Positions 11,758 to 23,049 are shown, numbered from the stretch's first letter. The stretch: 64,000 bases of DNA from Delphinapterus leucas (GCF_002288925.2 NW_022098045.1:6421519-6485518); one strand, 5' to 3'. Translations and numbers: made by a program. The notes: generated by a model not told the origin, from the sequence alone.

Positions 11758-14700
11758 TTAAATTCCATATATATGTATTAGCATACGGTATTTGTCTTTC
11801 TCTTTCTGACTTACTTCACTCTGTATGACAGACTCCAGGTCCATCCACCTCATTACAAATAGCTCAATTTCGTTTCTTTTTATGGCTGAGTAATATTCCA
11901 TTGTATATATGTGCCACATCTTCTTTATCCATTCATCCGATGATGGACACTTACGTTGTTTCCATCTCCGGGCTATTGTAAAAAGAGCTGCAGTGAACAT
12001 TTTGGTACATGACTCTTTTTGAATTATGGTTTTCCCAGGGTATATGTCCAGTAGTGGGATTGCTGGGTCATATGGTAGTTCTATTTTTTGTTTTTTAAGG
12101 AATCTCCATATTGTTCTCCATAGTGGCTGTACCAATTCACATTCCCACCAGCAGTGCAAGAGGGTTCCCTTTTCTCCATACCCTCTCCAGCATTTATTGA
12201 TTCTAGATTTTTTGATGATGGCCATTCTGACTGGTGTGAGATGTCTCATTGTAGTTTTGATTTGCATTTCTCTAATGATTAGTGATGTTGAGCATTCTTT
12301 CATGTGTTTGTTGGCAGTCTGTATATCTTCTTTGGAGAAATGTCTATTTAGGTCTTCTGCCCATTTTTGGATTGCGTTGTTTGTTTTCTTGTTATTGAGC
12401 TGCATGAGCTGCTTATAAATTTTGGAGATTAATCCTTTGTCAGTTGCTTCATTTGCAAATATTTTCTCCCATTCTGAGGGTTGTCTTTTGGTCTTGTTTA
12501 TGGTTTCCTTTGCTGTGCAAAACCTTTGAAGTTTCATTAGGTCCCATTTGTTTATTTTTGTTTTTATTTCAGTTCCTCTAGGAGGTGGGTCAAAAAGGAT
12601 CCTGCTGTGATTTATGTCATAGAGTGTTCTGCCTATGTTTTCCTCTAAGAGTTTGATAGTTTCTGGCCTTACATTTAGGTCTTTAATCCATTTAGAGTTT
12701 ATTTTTGTGTATGGTGTTAGGGAGTGATCTAATCTCATACTTTTACGTGGACCTGTCCAATTTTCCCAGCACCACTTATTGAACAGGCTGCCCTTTCTCC
12801 ACTGTACATTCCTACCTCCTTCATCAAAGGTAAGGTGACCATATGTGCATGGGTTTATTTCTGGGCTTTCTATCCTATTCCATTGATCTATCTTTCTGTT
12901 TTTGTGCCAGTACCATACTGTCTTGATTACTGTAGCTTTGTAGTATAGTCTGAAGTCAGGGAGCCTGATTCATCCAGCTCCGTTTTTCGTTCTCAAGATT
13001 GCTTTGGCAATTCGGGGTCTTTTGTGTTTCCATACAAATTGTGAAATTTTTTGTTCTCGTTCTGTGAAAAATGCCAGTGGTAGTTTGATAGGGATTGCAT
13101 TGAATCTGTAGATTGCTTTAGGTAGTAGAGTCATTTTCACAATGTTGATTCCTCCAATCCAAGAACATGGTATATCTCTCCATCTATTTGTATCATCTTT
13201 AATTTCTTTCATCAGTGTCTTATAATTTTCTGCATACAGGTCTTTTGTCTCGTTAGGTAGGTTTATCCCTAGATATTTTATTCTTTTTCTTGCAGTGGTA
13301 AATGGGAGTGTTTTCTTGATTTCACTTTCAGGTTTTTCATCATTAGTGTATAGAAATGCCAGAGATTTCTGTGCATTAATTTTGTATCCTGCTACTTTAC
13401 CAAACTCATTGATTAGCTCTAGTAGTTTTCTGGTAGCATCTTTAGGATTCTCTATGTATAGTATCATGTCATCTGCAAACAGTGACAGCTTTACTTCTTC
13501 TTTTCCAATTTGGATTCCTTTTATTTCCTTTTCTTCTCTGATTGCTGTGGCTAAAACTTCCAAAACTATGTTGAATAAGAGTGGTGAGAGTGGGCAACCT
13601 TGTCTTGTTCCTGATCTTAGTGGAAATCCTTTCAGTATTTCACCATTGAGGATGATGTTGGCTGTGGGTTTGTCATATATGGCCTTTATTATGTTGAGGA
13701 AAGTTCCCTCTATGCCTGCTTTCTGCAGGGTTTTTATCATAAATGGGTGTTGAATTTTGTCAAAAGCTTTCTCTGCATCTATTGAGATGATCATGTGGTT
13801 TTTCTCCTTCAATTTGTTAATATGGTGTATCACATTGATTGATTTGTGTATATTGAAGAATCTTTGCATCCGTGGGGTAAATCCCACTTGATAATGGTGT
13901 ATGTTCCTTTTAATGTGCTGTTGGATTCTGTTTGCTAGTATTTTGTTGAGGATTTTTGCATCTATGTTCATCAGTGATATTGGCCTGTAGTTTTCTTTCT
14001 TTGTAACATCCTTGTCTGGTTTTGGTATCAGGGTGATGGTGGCCTCGTAGAAAGATTTTGGGAGTGTTCCTCCCTCTGCTATATTTTGGAAGAGTTTGAG
14101 AAGTATACGTGTTAGCTTTTCTCTAAATGTTTGATAGAATTCGCCTTTGAAGCCATCTGCTCCTGGGCTTTTGTTTGTTGGAAGATTCTTTTTTTTTTTT
14201 TTAACATCTTTATTGGGGTATAATTGCTTTACAATGGTGTGTTAGTTTCTGCTTTATAACAAAGTGAATCAGTTATACATATATATATATGTTCCCATAT
14301 CTCTTCCCTCTTGCGCCTCCCTCCCTCCCACCCTCCCTATCCCACCCCTCTGTTGGAAGATTTTTAATCACATTTTCAATTTCAGTGCTTGTGATTGGTC
14401 TGTTCATATTTCCTATTTCTTCCTGATTCGGTCTTGGCAGGTTGTGCATTTCTAAGAATTTGTCCATTTCTTCCAGGTTGTCCATTTTATTGGCATAGGG
14501 TTGCTTCTAGTAATCTCTCATGATCTTTTGTATTTCTGCAGTGTCAGTTGTTACCTCTCCTTTTTCATTTCTAAATCTATTGATTTGAGTCTTCTCCCTT
14601 TTTCTCTTGATGAGTCTGGCTAATGGTTTATCAATTTTGTTTATCTTCTCAAAGAACCAGCTTTTCGTTTTATTGATCTTTGCTATGGTTTCCTTCATTT

Positions 14701-15745
14701 CTTTTTCATTTATTTCTGATCTGATGTTTATGATTTCTTTCCTTCTGCTAACTTTGGGGTTTTTTTGTTCTTCTTTCTCTAATTGCTTTAGATGCAAGGT
14801 TAGGTTTTTTATTCGAGATATTTCCTGTTTCTTAAGGTAGGATTTTATTGCTATAAACTTCCCTCTTACAACTGCTTTTGCTGCATCCCATAGGTTTTGG
14901 GTCGTCGTGTCTCCATTGTCACTTGTTTCTAGGTATTTTTTGATTTCCTCTTTGATTTCTTCAGTGGTCACTTCGTTATTAAGCAGTGTATTGTTTAGCT
15001 TCCATGTGTTTGTATTTTTTATAGATCTTTTCCTGTAATTGATATCTAGTCTTATAGCATTGTGGTCGGAAAAGATACTTGATACAATTTCAATTTTCTT
15101 AAATTTACCGAAGCTTGATTTGTGACCCAAGATATGATCTATCCTGGATAATCTTCCATGAGCACTTGAGAAAAATGTGTATTCTCTTGTTTTTGGATGG
15201 AATGTCCTATAAATATCAATTAAGTCCATCTTGTTTAATGTATCATTTAAAGCTTGTGTTTCCTTATTTATTTTCATTTTGGATGATCTGTCCATTGGTG
15301 AAAGAGGGGTGTTAAAGTCCCCTACTATGAATGTGTTACTGTTGATTTCCCCTTTATGGCTGTTAGTATTTGCCTTATGTATTGGGGTGCTCCTATGTTG
15401 GGTGCATAAATATTTACAATTGTTATATCTTCTTCATGGATCATTCCCTTGATCATTATGTAGTGTCCTTCTTTGTCTCTTCTAATAGTCTTTATTTTAA
15501 AGTCTATTTTGTCTGATATGAGAATTGTTACTCCAGCTTTCTTTTGGTTTCCATTTGCATGGAATATCTTTTTCCATCCCCTTACTTTCAGTCTGTATGT
15601 GTCTCCAGGTCTGAAGTGGGTCTCTTGTAGACAGCATATATATGGGTCTTGTTTTTGTATCCAATCAGCCAATCTGTGTCTTTTGGTGGGAGCATTTAGT
15701 CCATTTACATTTAAGGTAATTATCGATATGTATGTTCCTTTCCCA
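11758..15745 (-). pseudogene. L1 ORF2 (endonuclease/reverse transcriptase), disabled
   Basis: ORF2p supplies the endonuclease that nicks target DNA and the reverse transcriptase that copies L1 RNA. Read on the minus strand, the N-terminal endonuclease part lies at 15672-15325 (ADWIQKQDPYICCLQETHF) and 15295-14507 (with SDHNAIRLDINYR). The reverse transcriptase with its FADDM catalytic motif lies in 13971-12970. The cysteine-rich C-terminal part lies in 12738-11758 and ends at the natural L1 terminus ([10 protein letters not shown]). The breaks are a one-base deletion near 15350, a TAG at 14507-14509, a nested L1 insertion at 14176-14350, and a TGA at 12970-12972. The last three pieces share one frame once the nested insert and its extra duplicate are discounted. 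The start is uncertain: the frame is open back to about 15745, but I see no convincing ATG. Confidence 0.88.
14176..14365 (-). mobile_element. L1 3' fragment nested inside L1 ORF2
   Basis: About 160 bp of L1 3' end (poly-A as a T run at 14189-14202, then aacatctttattggggtata and following) is inserted in ORF2 of the long L1 in the same orientation. Its TSDs are tgttggaagattctt (14176-14190) and tgttggaagattttt (14351-14365). Removing 175 bp restores the ORF2 frame across the site, which shows the host frame was open when the insertion landed or soon before. Confidence 0.93.
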
Positions 15746-15799
15746 TTTTCTAAATTGTTTTGGGTTCATTATTGTAGGTCTTTTCCTTCTCTTGTGTTT

Positions 15800-16998
15800 C
15801 TTGCCTAGAGAAGTTCCTTTAGCATTTGTTGTAAAGCTGGTTTGGTGGTGCTGAACTCTCTCAGCTTTTGCTTGTCTGTAAAGGTTTCAGTTTCTCCATC
15901 CAATCTGAATGAGATCCTTGCTGGGTAGAGTAATCTTGGTTGCAGGTTCTTCTCCTTCATCACTTTAATTATGTCCTGCCAGTCCCTTCTGGCTTGCAGA
16001 GTTTCTGCTGAAAGATCAGCTGTTAACCTTATGGGGATTCCCTTGTGTGTTATTTTTCCCTTGCTGCTTTTAATATGCTTTCTTTGTATTTAATTTTTGA
16101 CAGTTTGATTAATATGTGTCTTGGCGTATTTCTCCTTGGATTTATTCTGTATGGGACTCTCTGTGCTTCCTGGACTTGATTAACTATTTCCTTTCCCATA
16201 TTAGGGAAGTTTTCAACTATAATCTCTTCAAATATTTTCTCAGTCCCTTTCTTTTTCTCTTCTTCTTCTGGAACCCCTATAATTCGAATGTTGATGTGTT
16301 TAATATTGTCTCAGAGGTCTCTGAGACTGTCCTCAGTTCTTTTCATTCTTTTTTCTTTATTCTGCTCTGCAATAATTATTTCCACTATTTTATCTTCCAG
16401 GTCACTTATCCATTCTTCTGCCTCAGTTATTCTGCTATTGATCCCATCTAGCATATTTTTAATTTCATTTATTGTGTTGTTCATCGTTGCTTGTTTCATC
16501 TTTAGTTCTTCTAGGTCCTTGTTAAATGTTTCTTGCATTTTGTCTATTCTATTTTCAAGATTTTGGATCATCTTTACTATCATTATTCTGAATTCTTTTT
16601 CAGGTAGACTGCCTATTTCCTCTTCATTTATTAGGTCTGGTGGGTTTTTATCTTGCTCCTTCACCTGCTGTGTGTTTTTCTGTCTTCTAATTTTGCTTAT
16701 CTTACTGTGTTTGGGGTCTCCTTTTTGCAGGCTGCAGGTTCGTAGTTCCCATTGTTTTTGGTGTCTGTCCCCAGTGGCTAAATTTGGTTCAGTGGGTTGT
16801 GTAGGCTTCCTGGTGGAGGGGACTAGTGCCTGTGTTCTGGTGGATGAGGCTGGATATTGTCTTTCTAGTGGGCATGTCCACGTCTGGTGGTGTGTTTTGG
16901 GGTGTCTGTGGACTTATTATGATTTTAGGCAGCGTCTCTGCAAATGGGTGGGTTTGTGTTCCTGTCTTGCTAGTTATTTGGCATAGGGTGTCCAGCAC
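15800..16998 (-). pseudogene. L1 ORF1 (RNA-binding protein), disabled
   Basis: ORF1p is the trimeric coiled-coil RNA chaperone of L1. On the minus strand, 16664-16314 encodes a heptad-rich helical segment (for example EEWISDLEDKIVEI) that matches the ORF1p coiled coil. A TGA at 16311-16313 ends the frame. Directly after it the same frame continues with DNIKHINIRIIGVPEEEE, the start of the RNA-recognition region, so the stop is a point change within an otherwise continuous frame. The upstream frame at 16998-16789 is the leader or N-terminal part in another register. The start codon is not certain. Confidence 0.8.
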
Positions 16999-16999
16999 T

Positions 17000-18719
17000 G
17001 TAGCTTGCTGGTCGTTGAGTGAAGCTGGGTGCCTGTGTTGAGATGGAGATCTCTGGGAGATTTTCGCCGTTTGATATTATGTGGAGCTGGGAGGTCTCTT
17101 GTGGACCAGTGTCCTGAAGTTGGCTCTCCCACCTCAGAGGCACAGCCCTGACTCCTGGCTACAGCACCAAGAGCCTTTCATCCACATGGCTCAGAATAAA
17201 AGGGAGAAAAAGTAGAAAGAAAGAGAGAGAGAGAGAGAGAAAGAAAGAAAAGAAGGAAAGGAAGAAAGGAGGGAGGGAGGGAGGAAGGAAAGAAAAAAGA
17301 TAAAATAAAATAAAGTTATTAAAATAAAAAGTAATTATTAAGAAAGAAAATTTTTTTAAAGAAAAAAAAAACGGAGAGATAGAACCCTAGGACAAATGGT
17401 GGAAGCAAAGCTACACAGACAAAATCTCACACAGAAGCATACACATACACACTCAGAAAAAGAGGAAAAGGGGAAAAAATAATAAATCTTGCTCTGAAAG
17501 TCCACCTCCTCGATTTGGGATGATTCGTTGTCTATTCATGTATTCCACCGATGCAGGGTGCATCAATTTGATTGTGGAGATTTAATCCCCTGTTCCTGAG
17601 GATGCTGGGAGAGATTTCCCTTTCTCTTCTTTGTTCACACAGCTCCCGGGGTTCAGCTTTGGATTTGGCCTCGCCTCTCTGTGTAGGTCCCCTGAGGGCA
17701 TCTTTTCTTCCCTCAGACAGGTCGGGGTTAAAGGAAAAGCTGCTTGGGGGCTCTGCCTCACTCAAGCCGGGGGGAGGGAGGGGTACAGAGTGCAGGGCGA
17801 GCCTGCAGCGGCAGAGGCCGGCGTGACGTTGCAGCAGCCTGAGGCGCGCCGTGCATTCTTCAGGGGAAGTTGTCCCTGGATCCCGGGACCCTGGCAGTGG
17901 CGGGCTGCACAGGCTCCCCGGAAGGGGTGTGTGGAGAGTGACCTGTGCTCGCACACAGGCTTCTTGGTGGCGGCAGCAGCAGCTTTAGCGTCTCATGCCC
18001 CTCTGTGGGGTCCGTGCTTATAGCCGCGGCTCACACCTGTCTCTGGAGCTCCTTTAAGCAGCGCTCTTAATCCCCTCTCCTCGCGCACCAGGAAACAAAG
18101 AGGGAAGAAAAAGTCTCTTGCCTCTTCGGCAGCTATAGACCTTTTCCGGGACTCTCTCCCGGCTAGCCGCGGTGCACTAACCCCCTGCAGTCTGTGTTCC
18201 CGCCGCCAACCCCAGTCCTCTCCTTGCGCTCCGACCGAAGCCCGAGCCTCAGCTCACAGCCCCGCCTGCCCCGGCGGGTGAGCAGACAAGCCTCTCGGGC
18301 TGGTGAGTGCCGGTCGGCACTGATCCTCTGTGCGGGTATCTCCCCACTTTGCCCTCCGCACCCCTGTTGCTGTGCTCTCCTCCGTGGCTCCGATGCTCCC
18401 GCCCTCCACCACCCGCAGTCTTCGCCTTGGAAGGGGCTTCTAGTGTGTGGAAACCTTTCCTCCTTCACAGCTCCCTCCCACTGGTGCAGGTCCTGTCCCT
18501 ATCCTTTTGTCTCTGTTTATTCTTTTTTCTTTTGCCCTACCCAGGTACGTGGGGACTTTCTTGCCTTTTGGGAGGTCTGAGGTCTTCTGCCTGCCTTCAG
18601 TAGGTGTTCTGTAGGAGTTGTTCCACATGTAGATGTATTTCTGGTGTATCTGTGGGGAGGAAGGTGATCTCCGCATCTTACTCTTCCGCCATCTTCCCCT
18701 TCCACCATCTTCCCCTCCC
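17000..18719 (-). promoter_or_regulatory. L1 5'UTR/internal promoter region
   Basis: CpG-rich block at about 17640-18430, and a purine-rich tract at 17205-17300. Two YY1-type motifs stand at the L1 start on the minus strand: AAGATGGCGG (18686-18695) and AAGATGGTGG (18702-18711). YY1 fixes the start site of the L1 internal promoter in studied mammals. Whether this copy is active cannot be told from sequence. The block ends 1355 bp before a FRAS1 exon. Confidence 0.75.
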
Positions 18720-20073
18720 CTATATTTCTTAAATGACTTTGAGTTTTAAGCACATTCTCTAAAAGCTTATACATTTACCATTTCTCAACACAAAAGGATG
18801 ACTTCATTTTTCCTTGAGAGTGTTGTGCACAATCTATGTAAATCTGGACCAAACAGCTGGGTACCATAGCCTAGCCAAGTTGACACTTGAAATTAACCGT
18901 CACATTTGTTGTCTGCCTTTGTGTGAAAGCATCCGTTGCTAGCATCCATCGTTTTCCTAGCTCATCCCAGTTCAGGTTGAGTGCTAATATTGTGATGACT
19001 CTATCAAGAGTTTAGAAACTTCCCTTACTTCTCCCCAAAGTATTTGAGTAGCACTTCAATTGTTTGAGGACCAGAGGATGAGGAAGTATAGAAAGGAGGA
19101 CAAAGCCTTCACTAAGCGACTTGTGAACTGTGAGCTCTTGGTTTAGAGGACCTACAGTGTGCTGGGCCCGGGACGGTTCCTGCTTTGGGCGCTCACAGTC
19201 TGGTCCAGCCAGGATAACAGGAATGTAGATGAGTGCAATGAAGCGTGGCAGTGTATGCAGGACACAGTGGGGTCACTGAGCAGCCATGAGGAGCCGCACC
19301 TGAGTGGAGGGTTCAGTGTGCAGGATTAAGGGTTAGGAAGTGATTTGTTCTTGAGGTTGAGGCTTGAAAGAAGTGTATTGCTTTGTAAGCTCTCTTTCGG
19401 GGAGTCACAGAGAAGCAGGGATCCAGGTAGAGGGTAAGCTGTGAGGCCAGATAAGGGAGGCTGGGGCTGTCCAATGGCTTGACCAACTAGAGTGGATGAA
19501 AGTCTCAGAACTGTGAGATTTCCCGAGGCCAGGGAGAGAGGCGAGCGCCAGATGATGGGGTCTGTACTTTATCTCATCAGAGGTAAAGGTGAGCCATGGA
19601 ATAGATGAGCATTGGTGGATGTAGTAGCAAAGAACTGGGAAGTGAAGTGTGAGGTGCTGATAGTATCTAGTGGCACAAGCTGCTCTTAGGATGCTGGTTA
19701 GTGCTCGTCTAAGTGTCATTTTCCTGTGAACATGCTCCAATGGTGTCTGCTAGTTAACAGCAAAGAGAAACCTCAAGTCTGAGAGCAGCTTGTCCTCCTG
19801 AGGTTTCAGTCCAATCGATTGTTTTTCTCTGGGTATTGACAGCTCCCTGTTGCATGCCCTTGTCTTTGGCTACGTGGTTTGACTGTGGTGAAATGGATTA
19901 GACTGCTTTTATTGCCTCTCCGGGTTTAATCAATGCCCAGCAAGCACCGTGTGTGTCCGTGACTTTCCTTTGCCTTTTAATTGTTCAGGGTGTAGGGCTG
20001 TTTATGGTACCAAGTTTTTGTGCTCGTACCTTGACTGATCAGTTTTTAACTCAGAGCTTATACTTCTTTGCAG
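18720..20073. other. Intron next to FRAS1 exon at 20074
   Basis: Mostly unique sequence. About 19150-19740 resembles an old interspersed repeat in degraded form. The 3' end supplies the splice acceptor (ttatacttctttgcag) for the exon at 20074. No other feature is seen. Confidence 0.5.
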
Positions 20074-20181
20074 GATGCCACCGTTTGGAAGCCTGATTCA
20101 TGCCAGAACTGCCGTTGCCATGGTGATATCATTATGTGCAAACCTGCTGTTTGCAGAAACCCTCAGTGTGCCTTTGAGAAG
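20074..20181 (+). CDS. FRAS1: FRAS1 coding exon: first half of VWC module 1
   Basis: FRAS1 is a large extracellular-matrix protein of basement membranes that forms a complex with FREM1 and FREM2 and holds epidermis to dermis. This 36-codon exon translates as DATVWKPDSCQNCRCHGD and onward to AFEK, very close to human FRAS1 starting near residue 37. Cysteines in CxxCxC spacing mark the N-terminal half of a VWC domain, whose beginning (ending LLA in human) must lie in an exon left of this window. Acceptor tttgcag, donor AAG/gtatgg; phase 0 at both ends. No signal peptide is present here. An in-frame ATG lies at 20134-20136, but nothing suggests it is used normally. Confidence 0.95.
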
Positions 20182-20386
20182 GTATGGTATCCTAACTGTT
20201 TTCTAAATGTAAAGTCAGGGAATGGTAGGGTGTTTGCATTTTTTCGGTCATCTGGTTTTGACATTTATCCCAATCTCTAATTGCAAGGTTTAGGAAATAT
20301 AGGAGAGAATTTTAACATATTGTATCTAAGAATATCTTAATTCCTGTTTATTGGGCATTTACTCTGGACCAGGGGCACTCAAGGTT

Positions 20387-20742
20387 AAAACTTAAAGGTT
20401 TTTTTAAAAATTTTTTTAAAGAAGATTTTGGGGATAGGAGTTTATTAAGTAATTGATTTATTTTTGCTGTGTTGGGTCTTCGTTTCTGTGCGAGGGCTTT
20501 CTCTAGTTGTGGCAAGCGGGGGCCACACTTCATCGCGGTGCGTGGGCCTCTCACTATCGTGGCCTCTCTTGCTGCGGAGCACAAGCTCCAGACGTTCAGG
20601 CTCAGTAGTTGTGGCTCACGGGCCTAGTTGCTCCGTGGCTTGTGGGATCCTCCCAGACCAGGGCTCGAACCTGTGTCCCCTGCATTAGCAGGCAGATTCT
20701 CAACCACTGTGCCACCAGGGAAGCCCAAAACTTAAAGGTTTT
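20387..20742 (-). mobile_element. Longer, older CHR-type SINE with perfect TSD
   Basis: A 324-bp element on the minus strand, longer than the common CHR copies here because its 3' part (about 20403-20540) is retained. The perfect 16-bp TSD aaaacttaaaggtttt is at 20387-20402 and 20727-20742. The tRNA-like head is at about 20630-20726. Divergence is higher than in the short CHR copies. Confidence 0.9.
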
Positions 20743-20759
20743 ATAGTGTTATCCCATTT

Positions 20760-20890
20760 AATATTATGTGGGGTAGGTATCTGTATCCCCACTTTACAGA
20801 TGAGGAAAGTGAAGCCTGGAGATTTTAGGCAACTTAATAGGATTATGCAGTTAATAAACTGTTGCCCAGAGATCTTCCCTGGGTCTGACA
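20760..20890 (+). mobile_element. MIR SINE fragment
   Basis: The segment ccccactttacagatgagga followed by an aagtgaagcctggagatttt block is MIR core. It lies directly after the CHR SINE. Confidence 0.6.
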
Positions 20891-21710
20891 GATGCCACAG
20901 CTACTGGTACTAACCACAACATTTTACAAGCCATTGAACTCCCTGAAAGTCAGAATTGACTTCTCAAAGATGATTTTCTAAAGACATTATTTGTTGTGCA
21001 CCTGATTGTATCATCATGCTGCTGTTGGGCTACCTAGGATCATAGGATAGGCTTTGACTCAAGAAATCTCCTGGTATTTAACCAAACGTGTGAGGGATAG
21101 TTCTTCCTTTTCCTTTGTTAAACTTTTTCATTTTTTTGACTACACATTATTCTGTTAGAATTTTGTTTTTCCACGTGCTGACTCTTTTCTTTTTAAAGTG
21201 AATCTACTTACAAAAAAAGGCTTAAGCTTCAAATTTGAACATTTGAAACCCCCTGGAGAAGACCAATTACTTTCTTTAAAAAGCTTTCTGTCAATTTCAC
21301 AAGCACAGTTTATTTTTCTAGTTTTATCTCTCCCCACCCCATAATAAATAATCTTGAGTCTTTATGCCGTCTAATGCTAAGAAGTTTCTGTTTGTTTCTA
21401 ACACGGGAGTGAAGGTTCTGTATACCTTTAAGGGTATTTCTCAATTTCTGCATGGGTGTATTTCTGAGAAGCTGCATGTACGTCAAATGTTGGTAAATTT
21501 GATACTATTTCGCTGTATGTCGTGAGGCTATTTCTGGAGTAACCACTCCTGAAAGATCTCTGTTTTGCTTGCTGAGTAAATCTGGGCTGGTTTTGTAAGG
21601 ACCATGAAGACATGCCCTCCTCCACTCCACGTGAATAATTATGGCATCATGGAAGAAGCACTGAATTAAATGTTAGAAGACACAGGCGGTATTGCTGAAA
21701 GCTAAATGTG
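20891..21710. other. Intron, nothing recognised
   Basis: Unique non-coding DNA without repeats I can name. Confidence 0.4.
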
Positions 21711-22043
21711 TTCTATGCCAGGGGTCAGCAGACTAAATGTGGCCTCTGCCTGTTTTCGCATCACTTGTGAACAAAGAATGGTTTTTACATTTTTCAGTAG
21801 CTGGAAAAAACCAACAGAGAACAGTATTTCATGATGTGAAAATTGTATGAAATCAAGTTTCAGTATCCATAAATAAAGTTTTATTGAAACGCAGGCACAC
21901 TCATTTATTTATTGTCTACAGCTGCTTTTGTGGTATAATGACAGAGTTGTGTAGTTGTGATGTAGACCATATGTGGCCCCCAAAGGCTAAAATATTTACC
22001 ATCTGGCCCTTTATAGAAAAAGTTTCTGACTCTTGTTCTATAC
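21711..22043 (-). mobile_element. hAT-type MITE with 8-bp TSD
   Basis: The element at 21719-22035 starts with caggggtcagcag and ends with a complementary ctgactcttg-like end. Flanking 8-bp repeats are ttctatgc (21711-21718) and ttctatac (22036-22043), the 8-bp length used by hAT transposases. A related element in the opposite orientation is at 48036-48253. Confidence 0.8.
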
Positions 22044-22256
22044 CAAGTGTGATTTTGTCCATTCCTAATTTGTTCTTCTGATTTTTCGCAGTAAATGAAA
22101 ACTCCCTTCTCCCAGTCGCTCAGGCCAGTAAACTTAGTATCATCCTCCCCACTTTCTCCCACATCCCACATCCAGTACATTAGCAAATCCTCCAGCTTTT
22201 CCTTCATGAAACAATACACTGCAGATGCAACTTCTCTGCTTTTACTCTGGTTCAGC

Positions 22257-22492
22257 CTATTATCTTTTTTTTTTTTTTTTTTTTTTGGCGGTACACGGGC
22301 CTCTCACTGTTGCGGCCTCTCCCCTTGTGGAGCACAGGCTCCGGACGCGCAGGCTCAGTGGCCATGGCTCACAGGCACAGCTGCTCCGCGGCATGTGGGA
22401 TCTTCCCGGACCGGGGCACGAACCCGTGTCCCCTGCATCGGCAGGCGGACTCTCAACCACTGCGCCACCAGGGAAGCCCTATTATCTTTTTT
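22257..22492 (-). mobile_element. CHR-type SINE
   Basis: Minus-strand CHR SINE (body about 22268-22478, T21 tail at 22265-22285). The flanking sequence ctattatctttttt is repeated at both ends (from 22257 and from 22479). Full short-form length with all CpG-rich segments present. Confidence 0.92.
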
Positions 22493-22837
22493 TTTTTTTT
22501 TGCCTGCATTCTCCCTGTAGTCTCTTAACTTGTTTCACTCTTTCTGTCCTTGCCTTTTTCACTGTAACCTTGATATAGCAGCCAGGGTGATCCTATTAAA
22601 ATTTAAGTCATCATGTTGCTTCTCTCCTTAAACCCCTCCAATAGCTTTTGATGGCTTCTCTTCTCACTTTGAGTAACTCCTCGCAATGTCCTATGAAGTA
22701 CTGCTGTACCCTCTGATTAATTGACTAGCCTCCCCGCTCCCTCTGCTTCAGACACCAAGCCTGCTTGCTATTCCCTGGATTTGTACCAGGCATACTTCTG
22801 CCATTAGGGCCTTTGCACCCTGCTGTTCCCATTGAAA

Positions 22838-22886
22838 TTATCTGTCTATCTATCTATCTATTATCTATCTATCTAATCTATCTATT
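22838..22886. repeat. (TATC)n microsatellite, interrupted
   Basis: About eleven TATC/TCTA units interrupted by TTA and AA. Confidence 0.85.
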
Positions 22887-23049
22887 TTGACCCTTTACTT
22901 CCTTTAAGTCTTTCTCGAATGCCATTCTTCTGAAACTGCAATTCTCCGCCCCTTACCACACATTTCCTATTCATTTTCCATGCTTTCTTTTTCTTCTTGG
23001 CACTAACTACTGTCTGACATACTCTGTATTTTACTGATAGTTCTTGTTC

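Larger units (their letters stand above)
11380..18719 (-). mobile_element. Near full-length L1 LINE, antisense to FRAS1
   Basis: The element runs from a 3' poly-A/tail (T-rich, 11376-11392) to a 5' end with a YY1-type motif at 18686-18695. On the minus strand the order is: 5'UTR with purine-rich and CpG-rich parts (about 17000-18719), ORF1 (about 15800-16998), ORF2 (about 15745 down to 11758), then the 3'UTR. The total of about 7.3 kb, less a 175-bp nested insertion, is about the size expected of a complete L1. ORF1 has an in-frame stop and ORF2 has one frameshift, two stops and the nested insertion, so this copy cannot move itself. I could not find clear outer target-site duplications. Confidence 0.92.

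Noticed and set aside
16288..16986. 232-codon + strand frame
   Set aside because: It is the antisense shadow of L1 ORF1. Low-complexity Leu/Ser/Phe composition comes from reading the A-rich strand backwards.
1..20073. Search for the FRAS1 signal-peptide exon (ending GSLLA)
   Set aside because: No sequence encoding the expected CVYQGSLLA-type end with a phase-0 donor was found, so that exon should lie left of the window.
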